This document shows, piece by piece, positions 43,860 to 55,615 of a stretch of DNA of 64,000 nucleotides. The notes beneath the pieces were generated by a model. That model had not been told where the DNA came from, ran no database searches, and worked only from the letters and a program-made list of their open reading frames with translations. Origin of the DNA: Trichobilharzia szidati (Eukaryota > Platyhelminthes > Trematoda > Strigeidida > Schistosomatidae); contig OX235272.1 in the NCBI GenBank assembly GCA_944472155.2, forward strand, positions 14,368,354 through 14,432,353, read 5' to 3'. Within the stretch, counting starts at the first letter, position 1; every line of letters starts with the position of its first letter. The position numbers and the translations under genes are program-made.

Positions 43860-44226
43860 GTTATTCAAGATTCTTGTGGACGACATCGCCAAGATATTAC
43901 TAGTAAAATTCTTGCCAATGGCACACACTACAATAGGATCTATGTTGGATGCATTATTAGCAAATCGTTTCGTGGACAATTTGGAAAGTGGTCGACTGAA
44001 TTCAATAATCCAGGATATTCAATTGTATGATGGTTATATTTATTAACGACTCTTTCACTGGTTGTGACCTGTGTCATGAAGTGTTACAGGTATATAACAG
44101 TTGCCATTTAGCGATAGAATTTACCTTTGAATTGGAATACGGATCTAAAATAGGTTTCTTTAATGTAAAAACAACAAGTAGGATAGATGGAAGCATGAGG
44201 ACAGTGATTTGTAGGAAGCTAACATG
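43860..44226 (+). pseudogene. Penelope-like reverse transcriptase fragment
   Basis: Plus strand reads GSMLDALLANRFVDNLESGR, LNSIIQDIQLYDGYI and, after a frameshift near 44,040, NDSFTGCDLCHEVLQVYNSC, HLAIEFTFELEYGSKIGFFN. This is the palm of a Penelope RT (A.GS...LLAN.F motif). The Y.DD motif has been destroyed at the shift. Only about 120 codons remain. Confidence 0.75.
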
Positions 44227-44309
44227 AACTAGTCAACTGACCAATTTCTACAGCCACGTAGTTGGCCGCAAAACTTTGACTTGGCACCCAACCTTGGTTA
44301 TTATATATT

Positions 44310-45420
44310 ATTATTGTTCCCTTGGGTTCCTGCTGTACTTTTCACCTGCATCCATGTTAGTCCATACTGTTTCAACTCCTCTTCACACGATCTCCTCCAT
44401 GTCACCCTTCCACTGACGTCCCACTCGCCGCCGCTTCCCTTTCGGGTTCCACTCGAGCACTGGCCTGATGCACGATGTCACCCACCGGCCTCCTCAGCCA
44501 GTGAGTGTCCAATCCATCTCCACTTTCTCCTGCATATTTGTTGAGCGATTGCTTCTTGTTTTGTTTGTTTCTTCCCATAGTTTGTTTCTTGTTGGTTCTT
44601 GTTCTTTCCGGCGGCCATCTGATCTTGAGTATAGAGCCAGCGAAGACAGTTAGTTGTTGATAAAGGCCTGCAACAGGCTGTTGGAAATACTCATTCTTGG
44701 TGAACCGCCGCTAAGTTTCTGATCCATCCGTATAGAAGAACTGTCTTGACGTTTGTATTGAAAATTCGAATTTTGTTGTTGATGCTGAGTTGAGTGACAG
44801 CGGAAGATTTCCAGATTGGTTTCAGGTTGATGAATGTGTTTCTCGCCTTGTCGATTCCCGATTTGACATCCTCGTCCGTCCCACCTGCCTGTAGTTGAGA
44901 CAATACTCCCTAGATAAGTGAGTGAATGAAGTAACCTCTTCCAAATCCCTCCCGTTGATGGTGATTGGCGCTGGATGTTGCTGCTGTTGTTGTTGTTGGT
45001 TGGTTATTTTCATAACCTCCGTCTTGTCTATGTTCACCTGGAGTCAGTCCTGTCTTCTCTGGCTGCTTCTTCGACCAGTTTGTCGGTTTTCGCTTGTAAG
45101 TCTTCGATTTTGTGTGACATCAAACATAAATCATCCACGCGCCAAATCCAGGTCTTCTAGGTTCTTCACGTTGGTCCAGGATATCCCTGTCTTCTCGTTT
45201 CCCACTGTCTGACGCATAATCCAGTCCAGTCCACCACAATTAGGAATATCATTGGTGATAATAAGCACCCTTTGCTGACTCCTGTGTTTACTCCAAACGC
45301 CTCACTGAGTTTTCCGTTGTGGATCACTTGATATGTGTCGTTGTCGTACAGCTGTTGAATAAGGTTGATGAATATTTGGGGTATGTCTTGGTTGGTAGAT
45401 AGGGAGGTTTTAGATGGGAT
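44310..45420 (-). pseudogene. R2 LINE: RT end, C-terminus and tail
   Basis: Minus strand, right to left: INLIQQLYDNDTYQVIHNGK, LSEAFGVNTGVSKGCLLSPM (RT block 5), a disordered YADD region, then MNIDKTEVMKITNQQQQQQQ, ITINGRDLEEVTSFTHLS, GTDEDVKSGIDKARNTFINL and IRIFNTNVKTVLLYG. It ends at TTATTGTTCCCTTGGGTTCC (44,312). Stops and indels throughout. The stretch 44,310-45,230 is repeated at 49,530-50,490. Confidence 0.85.
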
Positions 45421-45594
45421 TTATTTCCCCTACCTACACTTACAGTAAGTTTGATTATAAACCTCAGATTTAAAAATAAATTGAATAGAGACGTTGTAAA
45501 AATGCATACTCGTCACTAAAACTGACAGCAATGTCTTCTAGTACACTATCGCTTTTAAACAACCTGACATATGCCACACTACATCATCTCTGAT

Positions 45595-46575
45595 GTAGAC
45601 GTGATATCCTGATACCAGTAAAAAAAGACTTTTGTACTGCTCATTCTGTCCTTCTTTATGGCCGTGCGATATGGTCGTTGCAAGTGAAAGATATGAAGAG
45701 GTTGATTGTGCTTGACGACAAATACTTGCTCTCTACAATACGGTGAATAATGTTGAAGTAAGGTGTTGATTGTTTGGGAGGGAGGGAGAGAAAGTCAATT
45801 GATGACGTTGTTGGGTTACATCGATTGAAATGTCTAGGATATGAGAGTTACGGATGTCCAACCACCGCCTTCCTTGTGGTGCGATTACAGATGATATAGA
45901 ACGACGGTGGGAAAGAGTTACGAGTGGTCAAATTGAAAAGTGACTGTTACTACTCTCAGCCGCGTAAGTGTAAGTGTAGTCCGCGTAGCTGGCTAAGAAC
46001 AGTCGGCTTGTGACGACTATTGATGAGATGACTCAAAATCGTTTCCACTGGTGCAGATACATTCACTCTTTGTAATATTCCAGTCCCGCTAAGTCCTAGT
46101 GTTTCATCCATATTATTATTCTTCCTCGCATACATTTCTATCCATTATGGTTCTTTTGAATTTTTCCCTATCACATGGATTGTGGAAAGTTCTGAACTGA
46201 AGCCTAGTCAGTCAATAAATGAAAACTTGCCACATCAATTCGCTTCCACTCCCAGCTATTTTCAACGTAATCCTATGTCATCTGAAATCGTTCCACGAGG
46301 GAGGTAGTGGCTGGACATCCGTAACTCTCATATCCTAGACATTTCAATCGATGTAACCCAACAACGTCATCAGTTGACTTTCCCTCCCTCCCAAACACTC
46401 AACACCTTACTTCAACATTACTCACCATATTATGGAGAGCAAGTGTTTGTCGTCAAACACAATTAGCCTCTTCGTATCTTTCACTTTCAGCGACCATGTC
46501 GCACAGCCATAAAGAAGGACAGAATGAGTAGTAGTACACAATTCTTTTTTATTGGTATCAGGATATCCCGTCTAC
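45595..46575. repeat. Inverted pair of R1 fragments
   Basis: 45,595-45,890 (plus-sense R1 C-terminal region) and 46,295-46,575 (minus-sense) are inverted copies, centred near 46,086 with about 400 bp between. Identical features include GACAAATACTTGCTCTC and GGAGGGAGGGAG stretches. Confidence 0.7.
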
Positions 46576-46579
46576 GCCA

Positions 46580-47770
46580 GAGATGACGTAAGTTGGCAAA
46601 TGTCACACAAGACTTTTACATCTGTGAAGACATTTCATTAGCGATCGGTTCGTTCGGGGACTCAACCACTTGACTTCTATCCTCACACAAGGAGAGAGTG
46701 CAGACCAGTCACGAAGCATCGTCTGCCACATTCGACAAGAGTGAATCCCACTCAAGACATCTGAAGATATTTCCTCAGGGTGTTCAGAAGACTGCATTTT
46801 ATCAACGTCTTCACCTAGGAGGACACTTTCATCGGCATACTGTAAGTTGACGAGATTGTTCCCCCGTAACAAGTCAATTTCTAAGTCGATAAAATTCAAC
46901 AAGGTCATATCCATCACTACATCTGTGATGAAATCAAACAAAAACGGTGATATTGAGGATTTCTGACAGAGACCTTTGGTTATAATCACTTCAGATGACA
47001 ACTCTCGGTAACCTGGCCATTGAGAGTGGAAGACATGAAAAGATCAGCTGTCTTTGATGATAGGTGTCGGCGTTCTATCTCCCGCGTGAAGTGGTATAAT
47101 AAGGTGAGCAATATTGAGGTGAGGCATTGGTCGAGTGCTAGGTAGGTGGGAGGGAAAATCAATCGACGAGGCTGTGAAGTAGCTACATCGACTGAGATGG
47201 TTAGGACATGTGCTACGAATGAATGCCTAGTCATCGCCTTCCTCGACAAAGGGCAATGTTAGCTGATATAGGGCCAGGCTGGAAAAGAGTTAGCTAGCGG
47301 CGGTCAAACGAAAACATGGCTTCACCAGTCAATGAAATCTACAACAGTTAGTCTAAGCCAGCCAGCCACGTAGTAAGGTGTAGACTGGCTTCCTGACTGG
47401 TTGGGGTCCTCGGAATGGTAAAAACCAATGGTTGGAAACAATTGGTGACATGGCTAGCTCAAAATCGTTGTCAATAGCTGGCTGGTGCAGATGCATCCAC
47501 TCCTTGTGACTTATGATTTCCAATGAAACTGTTTTGTTCTTCGTTATTACTATTCCTATTACTGTTTGTCTCACACCTCTGTTTACTGTCTCTAATATGC
47601 CTTTCATCTACTTTCTTCTGTTGCTTTGTGTGCTATGAGGAGGGAGTGTGGCGACTTGAACTTCCGCACATATGTGCAAAGTTCTATGTCGAAAACAGAC
47701 AGACAGAGACTCTCGGTAACCTCTTACATAACTTCATGAGTTGAAGTAGATTGCCTTGATTACTATAATA
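46580..47770 (-). pseudogene. R1 reverse transcriptase fragment interrupted by another R1 tail
   Basis: Minus strand: from about 47,765 SYVRGYRELSSEVIITKG, then (past the insertion) PFLFDFITDVVMDMTLL, NLVNLQYADESVLLGEDVDK. The second Asp of YADD is replaced (YADE), so it is dead. The insertion at 47,015-47,708 lies between the SYVRGY codons and the rest; the frame resumes across it. Confidence 0.8.
47015..47708 (+). mobile_element. 5'-truncated R1 LINE inserted into R1, with 14-bp target duplication
   Basis: Bounded by ACTCTCGGTAACCT at 47,001-47,014 and 47,709-47,722. It contains the last coding part (LRVEDMKRSAVFDDRCRRS-like) and the complete tail ending ACAGACAGACAGAG. This pair of duplications fixes the 3' end of the R1 family. 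Confidence 0.88.
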
Positions 47771-48560
47771 TACTTACAAGGCACTAACTTTTTGACCGGA
47801 CATTGCCTTTTGAAGTCTTCACAACTGCTTCTTAGGAAATATTCGTGGGCTCTTTTTACACAAAAATAAATCTCTAGAGGGAAATACTGTATGAGAATAT
47901 CGAAAACGAGATAGGAGAAAGCTAACCTGTTAATTTAACGTAGTATTGGGAAGTACTAAAAGAAAATATCACGAAGCATTATTAATACAGAATTCATACA
48001 GATATACTCGTCTTTGTTCTTATTATTTTCTGAACCCAGTACAGCTCAAAATTACACCGGGAACATTGCTACCTACCTCCTTATTTATTCTTGTCAAAAA
48101 AATTTAGAGTGAAGACAACTGCAAAATATTTAATTTTGAATTGTGGGATATGTTGGATTATTTGAGTGATAGTTTGCTGTTACCTTATAGATTCTTCAAT
48201 CTTTTCTATTAAATACCAGGCTTTAATCATGTTAAGCACACAGCTGAAATCTTGAGGAAACTCATCTCCCTAGTGTCGAAAACTTTACCAACAGGCTACT
48301 TATGACTGCCCCCCCCCCGAATGTATAGCAATAGGAGATCCATGGTGAACACTTAAAGATAGAGATGTGATTGATTTCTAGCCTGTGGGATTTCGAATGA
48401 AAATCTCTCACCTCTGCCTAATTCATACCCAGTGGCTGAATCGTGTTATTAGTCCTCAAACTATCCGTATGGCTGATAGCCTGATTAATGAAGAATACGT
48501 TCCTGGTAGTTGAGCGCTTACTAACTAATATTTTGGTGAGAGCTATGTGCTAGTCAAAAT
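47771..48560. other. Intron of host gene M, no feature seen
   Basis: AT-rich, a C10 run near 48,309. Nothing else recognised. Confidence 0.4.
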
Positions 48561-48853
48561 TGGTAGACAGCAATTTACGTCAATGTTTACGTCCCGAATC
48601 GGGGTCATGAGAAAAAACAAGAACAAAGACTAACTCAACAACCAATCACAGCAGACTTAGCGTGGGCGGATACGATTAGCAGAAACGGTAACAAAGAGAT
48701 GACAGAATAACCTTCAGCAGGAAAACAACCAATCGGAAGACGTTACCTCTCTGCTAACAATAACGAATAATAATGTACATAAAAATCTATTAATATTTGT
48801 TGGTTTTCTCAATAAACGATCAGTTGCCTGGCCCCTTGTCTTCTGTCGTTACA
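48561..48853 (+). repeat. Putative solo LTR
   Basis: Begins TGGTAGACAG, ends CTGTCGTTACA (TG...CA). It contains CAATAAACGATC followed by CCTGGCCCCTTGTCTTCTG, the layout of a poly(A) signal and R/U5 end. Related to 21,155-21,389 (minus). No internal region adjoins, and no clear target duplication. Confidence 0.55.
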
Positions 48854-48948
48854 ATATGAATACCAAGAATTCAAAAAACTGCTTCGAAATAAACAATGGG
48901 TATGAAGCATCTGATGACAACAAAAACAACAACAGCAAAAATACATAC

Positions 48949-49201
48949 TCAGCTTCAGAAGAAGCCTTTTCATTTGATGATTCAGCTTCATTATTTGCTT
49001 CGTTTTCTTCTCTCACTTGTGAATTAGTACATTCAAGTTTCGACACAAGATCTCCGGTAACCATCATATCCCAAGGTTGTTGGTAACGTATTGATACACA
49101 ATTATTCCGAAACATACTACCATTTTCGTTTTCAATAACATTTTCAGCAGATGTAGAGTTTTCAAACTCTGCAAATATTAACTTTTCATAAATAGATAAA
49201 C
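48949..49201 (-). CDS. Host gene M, exon (acidic tail segment)
   Basis: Minus-strand exon of 253 bases between acceptor TTTGATTCTCCTAG and donor GTATGT. It enters with two bases of a codon and leaves two, matched by the exon at 42,151. It reads LSIYEKLIFAEFENSTSAEN, SMFRNNCVSIRYQQPWDMMV, TGDLVSKLECTNSQ, then a very acidic EENEANNEAESSNEKASSEAE. No domain is recognised. Upstream exons must exist; a possible one is at 51,410-51,509. Confidence 0.6.
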
Positions 49202-49489
49202 CTAGGAGAATCAAATAGAAAACATGAGTATTTTACAATTAATTATCGTCACCATTTGAAAAATTTAACAAAAGCGTGGATAGCAAGCAAGCAGGCATGA
49301 TTCAAAGTTACATTGTTATAAGGAGAATAATTCCCTGCCATGACATGAAGAAGAAGGGAGCAGAATACGAATAACTTTTGCAAATTTCAATGTAAACTTT
49401 CCGTATTTCTCCATCGCTGCATATCATTTTGCCAAATATGTAATTATCCTACTAAATACCACTGAGTTCAACCATTACATGTATAGGTA

Positions 49490-49530
49490 TATATATACAT
49501 ATACATATATATATATATATATATTTATAT
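49490..49530. repeat. (TA)n microsatellite
   Basis: ATATACATATATATATATAT tract directly beside the R2 3' end. Confidence 0.85.
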
Positions 49531-50490
49531 ATAATTATTATTATTCCCTTGGGTTCCTAGTGGAACATACGGCTTCAACTGCACGTCTCCACTTGCTTCT
49601 GTCTTCTGCTGTACTTTTCACTTGCATCCATGTTAATCCATACTGTTTCAGTTCCTCTTCACACGATCTCCTTCATGTCACCCTTGCACTGACGTCCCAC
49701 TCGCCGCCGCTTCCCTTTTGGGTTCCACTCGAGCGTTGGCCTGACGCGCGATGTCACCCAGCGAGTGGCCTCCTCAGCCAGCCAGTGAGTGTCCAATCCA
49801 TCTTCACTTTCTCCTGCATATTTGTTGGGCGATTGGTCCTTGTTTTGTTTCTCCCCATAGTTTCTTGCTGGTGATTGTTTCCGGCCATTTGATCTTCAGT
49901 ATAGAGTCAGCGAAGACAGTTAGTTAGTTGTTGATAAAGGTCTGCAACAGGCTGTTGGAAATATTCCTTGTGACACACTGGCCAAGTTTCTGATCCATCC
50001 GTATGGAAGAACTGTCTTGACGTTTGTATTGAAAATCCGAATTTTGTTTTTGATGTTGAGTGATGCTGAGTGACGAAGATTTCCAGATTGGGTTCAGGTT
50101 GATGAATGTGTTTCTCGCCTTGTCGATTCCCGATTTGACATCCTCGTCCGTCCCACCTGCCTGTAGTTGAGACAATGAATGCTCCCTAGATAAGTGAGTG
50201 AATGAAGTAATCTCCTTCAAATCCCTCCCGCTGATGGTGATTGGCGCTGTATGTTGCTGCTGTTGTTGTTGTTGGTTGATTATTTTCATAACCTCCGTCT
50301 TGTCTATGTTCACCTGGAGTCCTGTCTTCTCTGGCTGCTTCTTCGACCAGTTTGTCGGTTTTCGCTTGTAAGTCTTCGATTTTGTGTGACATCAAACATA
50401 AATCATCCACACGCGAAATCCAGGTCTTCTAGGTTCTTTATTTCGGTCCAGGATATCCCTGTCTTCTCGTTTCCCACTGTCTGATGTATA
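49530..50490 (-). pseudogene. R2 LINE C-terminus and tail (direct copy of 44,310-45,230)
   Basis: Minus strand: DDLCLMSHKIEDLQAKTDKL, MNIDKTEVMKIINQQQQQQQ, ITISGRDLKEITSFTHLS, TDEDVKSGIDKARNTFINLN and the 3' end TTATTATTCCCTTGGGTTCC at about 49,536. 5'-truncated near 50,490. Indels break the frame, but it is less damaged than the copy at 44,310. Confidence 0.85.
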
Positions 50491-50504
50491 ATCCAGTCGC
50501 CTCG

Positions 50505-50630
50505 CCTAGATTACTAGCTCACTAGTTTTCTAGCCGGTCCCAAGACCGGATAAAGAGGGAGGGTTGGGGCGTGGTGCTAGCAACTCCACCCCCAAAACTT
50601 AACCAAGGCGCTACAGAAACTTCAACGCAC
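50505..50630 (+). mobile_element. SINE body fragment
   Basis: GGGAGGGTTGGGGCGTGGTG then CTAGCAACTCCACCCCC match the body of the tRNA SINE at 41,765-42,000. The head is missing. A short (AT)n follows at 50,633-50,648. Confidence 0.5.
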
Positions 50631-50649
50631 ATATATATATATATATATG

Positions 50650-51409
50650 TTGATCAATTGTTCATCACAATATTCAAAGAGATGGAATCAGAATACATAA
50701 AGATGTCAGTTATCACGGGGGGCTGGTAAATATATACTAAAGAGGATTATCAACAAGTGATAAAGAATAGGCCAAGAAGAACCCGCTTTTATCTTAACCA
50801 CCAAAATTCATTTTTCAAATCACAGTGAAAACAAGTCTAGCTTGGTGACAACACAACTGAATATTTAAAGTGGGACTGCCTACAAAAGTGCAACAGTTTA
50901 AGTTGCGACAAAAAAAGCGATACATAAAGATATCGAAAGAAAAATCAATCAAAATGTGAAGAAACTATGATCAACAGAAATGTGAGGTGAAAAGAATAAC
51001 TACATGAAGAATAATGATACTATGACGGATCGAGGAATTCAAATAGACTGAATGGATTCTACCATATCAGTAACAGGTCTCATAACATTGTATATCAACG
51101 TCACAACAACCTCAACCAAACAGTCTATATACCTTAATATATGTGTGCAACTTGGGCACTTGTGGTAGTAAGTAATTCCATATTAGTTTGTTTATTAGAT
51201 ATATCACACAGTGATGAAACAGTATTATTTACTGGATGACAAAGCTTCGAACACAATCTATTACTGTTCATAATCATATCAATTGTAATAATCACACGAC
51301 TTCGAAACTTCCGTTTTATAGCTTTCTTTGTCCTCTCCTATTTGTCGTCGTAGGGGTAGTGGAATTTTCCAGATATCTGGGTGGACAGGTGTTGAATCAT
51401 TCCTATTAC
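50650..51409. other. No feature seen
   Basis: AT-rich sequence with no recognisable coding or repeat signature. Confidence 0.35.
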
Positions 51410-51509
51410 ATGTATTTGCAGTTGATTCGATAAACAAAGCTTCTGTTATCAGTCCTATATCTCCCAATGTAACTTCAAAAGTATATATCCGTGTATGTAG
51501 AGTATTCAG
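51410..51509 (-). CDS. Possible upstream exon of host gene M
   Basis: Minus strand: acceptor ACTCGTCAG, 33 codons (LNTLHTRIYTFEVTLGDIGL then ITEALFIESTANT), donor GTAATA leaving one base. The exon at 49,201 starts with two bases, so the phase fits (a Cys codon). The open frame runs on past the donor to 51,279, so this could equally be a chance frame. Listed as a candidate only. Confidence 0.3.
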
Positions 51510-51839
51510 CTGACGAGTTCTACCGAAATTTGATGAATTCATTAAATCCTGCTTTATTAACCTTTGTTGCTTGTTTTAAACTTCTGTTATCAATCTCTCC
51601 TTCCACGCTGTGACATTAGATTTTAAAACTGTCTGTCATCCTATCCTATTGTATGGTTGTGTGTAACTACATGTAGTGCTATAGCTTAACTATTCTCTAG
51701 ATTTTTTATCTTATTCGGGTCAACCAATCTAGATTTTGCTAAGTTTTTATGTTCAGCCAGTCTGACTGCCCCTGTTCTACTACTTTGACCTATTCGTTTT
51801 TCTCTTTTTCTTCTTTCCTTTTTACACTGCAATCTAACT

Positions 51840-52420
51840 GCAATCATCGAACACATTAACTCAAATGTAGAGGCAATTCAATTCACTTATGAATTAGAAA
51901 GTCAGGAAGGGTAGCTTCCAATGTTAGATTGCAGTGTAAAAAAGAAAGAAGATGGGAAGTTAAACACTAGTGTTTACAGGAAACCCACACATTCAAAGAG
52001 ATATTTGGACTTCCGATCATCCCATCCTATGACAGTAAAAATAGGATTGGTGAAATGTTTAAGTGACAGAGCACAAAAACTAAGTAGTACCAAGGAAAAA
52101 ATCTAAGACAGGAAATGAGACATATAAGAGAAGCCTTGAAACTTAATAATTACCCTGATAATTTAGTCAGAAAGTATGTATGGAAATGTAAAAATAAAAA
52201 AAACTAATGAAAGTAGCAATAATAATAATAATAAAAATAATAACAATATTAATCACGACATGTATGGCAAATATGCGTAAGACAACACCAACAATATGGA
52301 ATCTACATCATCAGTAGTAATTCCATACAAGGAAGGAACTTATGAAACCTTACGCAGAACTCTTAACAAGGTAGGAATCAAAGTGGCTGGCATTCAAACC
52401 CACAAACTCAATTAGAAACA
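51840..52420 (+). pseudogene. Penelope-like RT end and linker
   Basis: Plus strand: EHINSNVEAIQFTYELESQE, a stop, then LPMLDCSVKKKEDGKLNTSV and YRKPTHSKRYLDFRSSHP, the highly conserved YRKPT...Y..F.S.HP region after the palm of Penelope RTs, and VIPYKEGTYETLRRTLNKVG of the RT-endonuclease linker. Several stops between blocks. Belongs to the same lineage as the fragments at 43,860 and 24,782, not to the palindrome copies. Confidence 0.8.
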
Positions 52421-53028
52421 AGCTTTGTCGGTTAGAGGAAACTGTGGAGCCTTTAAAACAAAACAATTTTGTTTATCAAAACAAGATTTTGAGCGAACAA
52501 TTGCTTTCGATAACTTCTTATTCAGGCTCTACATTTATAAATCCATGAATAATAGAGTACATATAGCCAATAAAGGCAAATGAAAATAATACCAGAAACT
52601 GTATTGGGGTGCATGTGCAGGTTGAGATGATAGTCCATTAGTTAACATAGTCAGTCAAATGTGTATAGGGTATATATAGTCAGAAAAATGTGATGAAGTG
52701 TGAATGAACAATTGGGTGATATAGTGCTGTTTTATAGTCAAAAGAATACAAGTGTTATTGGGGGGAGAGAAATGCGATAGCCGCAAAATACATACAAACA
52801 CACATTAAAAAAGGGGACACTGAATGTGAGGGCTGACCGATAATGTCTAATGATAAAATAAAGAGGCCAAATTGTAAATTGTAATAAGATGTTACAGAAT
52901 TGGTAGGCTTAGTATAAAATCACAAAGGTTGACAAAATTAAGGGTAACAATGAGGTGAAACAAACTGTGTGGAGAAACGGATAATAAAGACATGAAAACA
53001 CAAAATAATAATAATGGTAATAATTATA
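52421..53028. other. No feature seen
   Basis: AT-rich with ATAATAATA runs; nothing recognised. Confidence 0.35.
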
Positions 53029-55615
53029 CGGAAAATTATGATCCTGGTGACCTTATAGTGGGCCAGGGTAGACAGACAGAGTGAATAAGCTTTTTCCGTC
53101 CACATAAATCTGGTCTTTCTCTATTAATCTCTAAAGCCTCAGCTATGGCTAGGAGGCGCAATCGTGTGCCTTTGGGGAGATTGTTCGGTACTCGATACAA
53201 CTGTATATGACATATCTACTTTGGTGCTGTGTTCGCTATCCACTAGATGAGATATAATTGCACTATTTAATGATTTGGTTGCTCTTTTCCCGAGACAAAC
53301 AGGAATATGTTCACTAGTGCGTAAAGATAAATTCCTTTGGGTAAGACCTATATAACTAGCTCCACAGGAGCAGTTGAATTTATATACACACATTGATGTC
53401 GCCATTTTGGGTAATCTATCTTTAATGCACAGTGTCAATGTCGGTTTGGTTGAGAAAGTGACATGCAGTTTTGCGGCACTGAAAGTTCTTTCAATTGATC
53501 TTGTTAATCTACGGTTTAATATGTCTCTGGATATATCGTCTTTGAATTGTAAATTTAAGTAAAGCTTGTTCTTACTTACTGTGTCTCGCTTAGTTTTGTG
53601 TGTAGTTTCATAGATGTACTTCTTTACAAAGTTGGTAGGAATAGTCGTTTTGTAGCAAGGTGTTTGTAAGATTTCTTATTTCATCTTCAATGCAGTCGTC
53701 GGTACATATGCGTCTAATTCTATGACTAAGACAACGAATTAGGTTGCGCTTATATTGTATAGGTATAAATTTTTAATTTAATTTTAATTTTTGGTTACAG
53801 CTTGATGCCACACCGTATTTTCAGTACAAGTATGGCATTTTCAGCATGGATATCGGTTAGCCCAAATTTTGCAGGCCGACCATAGATATCGGGTGTGCGT
53901 CGGCAGGGGATCGAACCTCGGACCATGTGCATGGTCGGCGAGAGTCCTAACCACTGTGAAGCTATGGAAGTGGGTGTATTGTCCATCCCACGTCGCTTTC
54001 CTATAGATGTTTCTCTTTAGGGTACCGTCTGTTCTTTTTGTAAGAAGAACATCCAGAAATGGAATACTACCTTGGAGTTCCTCTTCACAAGTGAATTTAA
54101 TAGCTGGGTGTACCTTATTGAAGACTTGGAGCAGGTGTTGTCTATCCAGATTATTGTTACAAATGGTGAAGGTATCGTCAACATATCGACAATAATAATC
54201 GAGTTTGTTTAGTATTTCTTTTAAAGGACCATTTTCCAATTTAGACAGAAATATGTCAGCCAATAAGGAACTAAGGGCAGAACCCATAGCAACCCCATCT
54301 ATTTGGCGGTAATACCCCTTATTAAATACAAATTCAACGTTCATAGTGCATTTTAGTAGTAATTCTTTCCATTTTCTTGGTGTGATCCCAATTTCTATTT
54401 TCTTTTCTACGAGTTGCTCACATATGTATTCGACAGTTTCTACAAGGAGGACGTTGGTAAATAGTGATGTTACGTCCAACGATAACATAGTTTTGTCTGC
54501 TAGGTTCATGTCTTTAGTGTTTTCAACAAAGTCAAATACATCTTTTACACTATATTTAACCAACTGGCGATGTAGCGGTTCTAACAGATTTACTAACCAT
54601 TTGGCATTTAAATGGAAGGGCGAGTTCGACATGTCCAGGATTGGTCGTAGGGGAATTCCCTGCTTATGTATCTTGGGTAAGCCATAAATTCTAGGCGTAT
54701 GAGTTCCGGTGGGCTTAATAGCGTCGAATATGGAACTATCAATTAGATTTTCATTTTTTAAAGACTTCAAAGTTTTAACGAACTGGCGTCATGTTGCTTC
54801 ATTCGAATCTTTGCTGCTACCTAACTTTTGAAACTTGAAACGGTCATTCAGTAGGGTGTTCACCTTATCAATGTAGTCGCATTTGTTTAAAATTACTGTA
54901 CCTGATCCCTTGTCCGGTTTCGTGATAATAATGCTGTCATCAGACCTTAGTTTTCTGAGGCATTCTCTATGCTTTTTACTTAATATACTTTTCTTGTCGA
55001 TTTTGGCATTATTCTATTGGTAACAACAGTCAACCAAGGTACTCTTAAATCTGTCTAACTCGTATTGGGAGGACGGTGTTAGGTCTAGTGTCTGAATGAA
55101 GAGGTTTTCAAACTGTACTTCTGTCTGTAATCGGTCAATATTAACTCTTTTATCGCAAAATTTAGGGCCCAATGACAACACTTCCATAGCAGTTTTATCT
55201 AAAGTCACACTGGAAAAGTTGAAGACGTACCACCTTTCAGGGTCCTTGGGAAAATGGGATTCTGATATTTCCGTGTCCAATCCTTTTGTAAGCTGGATTC
55301 TTTTTTTAGTTTCTCTAGTTTTAGAAAGATCACGGAGGTATTTTAAGAATAATTCGTTTAAATGTGTGGGAAGTTCATCAACAGCATATTGTCTCTGTGG
55401 AATATTTCTTTCTAATGTGCTAATATATCCTTGAAGAGATTCAATCTGATTAAGAGCGAATCGCTTGAGAGATTTCGTATTAGGGCGCACTCTACACCGA
55501 CGAAGTGATTTGGAAAATGATTTAGGATAATGGTTATTCTCAATACAGTTTCGGATAAACTCCACATTAGTTTTCGCTTCATTTTCATTTTGCATGAGTT
55601 CCAGCTCCTAAGCAA
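53029..55615 (-). pseudogene. Penelope-like element P1, left palindrome copy
   Basis: Near-complete Penelope protein on the minus strand. 55,595-55,014: N-terminal region (MQNENEAKTNVEFIRN...). In-frame TAG at 55,016-55,014, then DDSIIITKPDKGSGTVIL (RT fingers), then in-frame TGA near 54,790, then RIYGLPKIHKQGIPLRPILD, SLDVTSLFTNV, DGVAMGSALSSLLADIF and CRYVDDTFTICN (catalytic YVDD). After the conserved LPFLD-type block a SINE interrupts (53,775-53,965). Then CVYKFNCSCGASYIGLTQRN and SEH (GIY-YIG), SAIISHLVDSEHSTKVDM, a frameshift, and PNNLPKGTRLRLLAIAEALE to a stop near 53,030. Two stops, a SINE and a frameshift make it inactive. Confidence 0.9.
53775..53965 (-). mobile_element. SINE inside Penelope P1 (left copy)
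   Basis: Minus strand: CAGTGGTTAGGACTCTCGCC, GGTTCGATCCCC (B box), GATATCTATGGTCGGCCTGC, tail GGCATCAAGCTGTAACC followed by A-rich sequence. Present at the same place in the right arm, so it was inserted before the palindrome arose. Confidence 0.85.

Noticed and set aside
48849..48948. Continuation of the host exon frame as a hydrophobic C-terminus (VFLLLLFLLSS)
   Set aside because: The codons follow a GTATGT donor and are low-complexity intron sequence; the next exon matches the phase at that donor.
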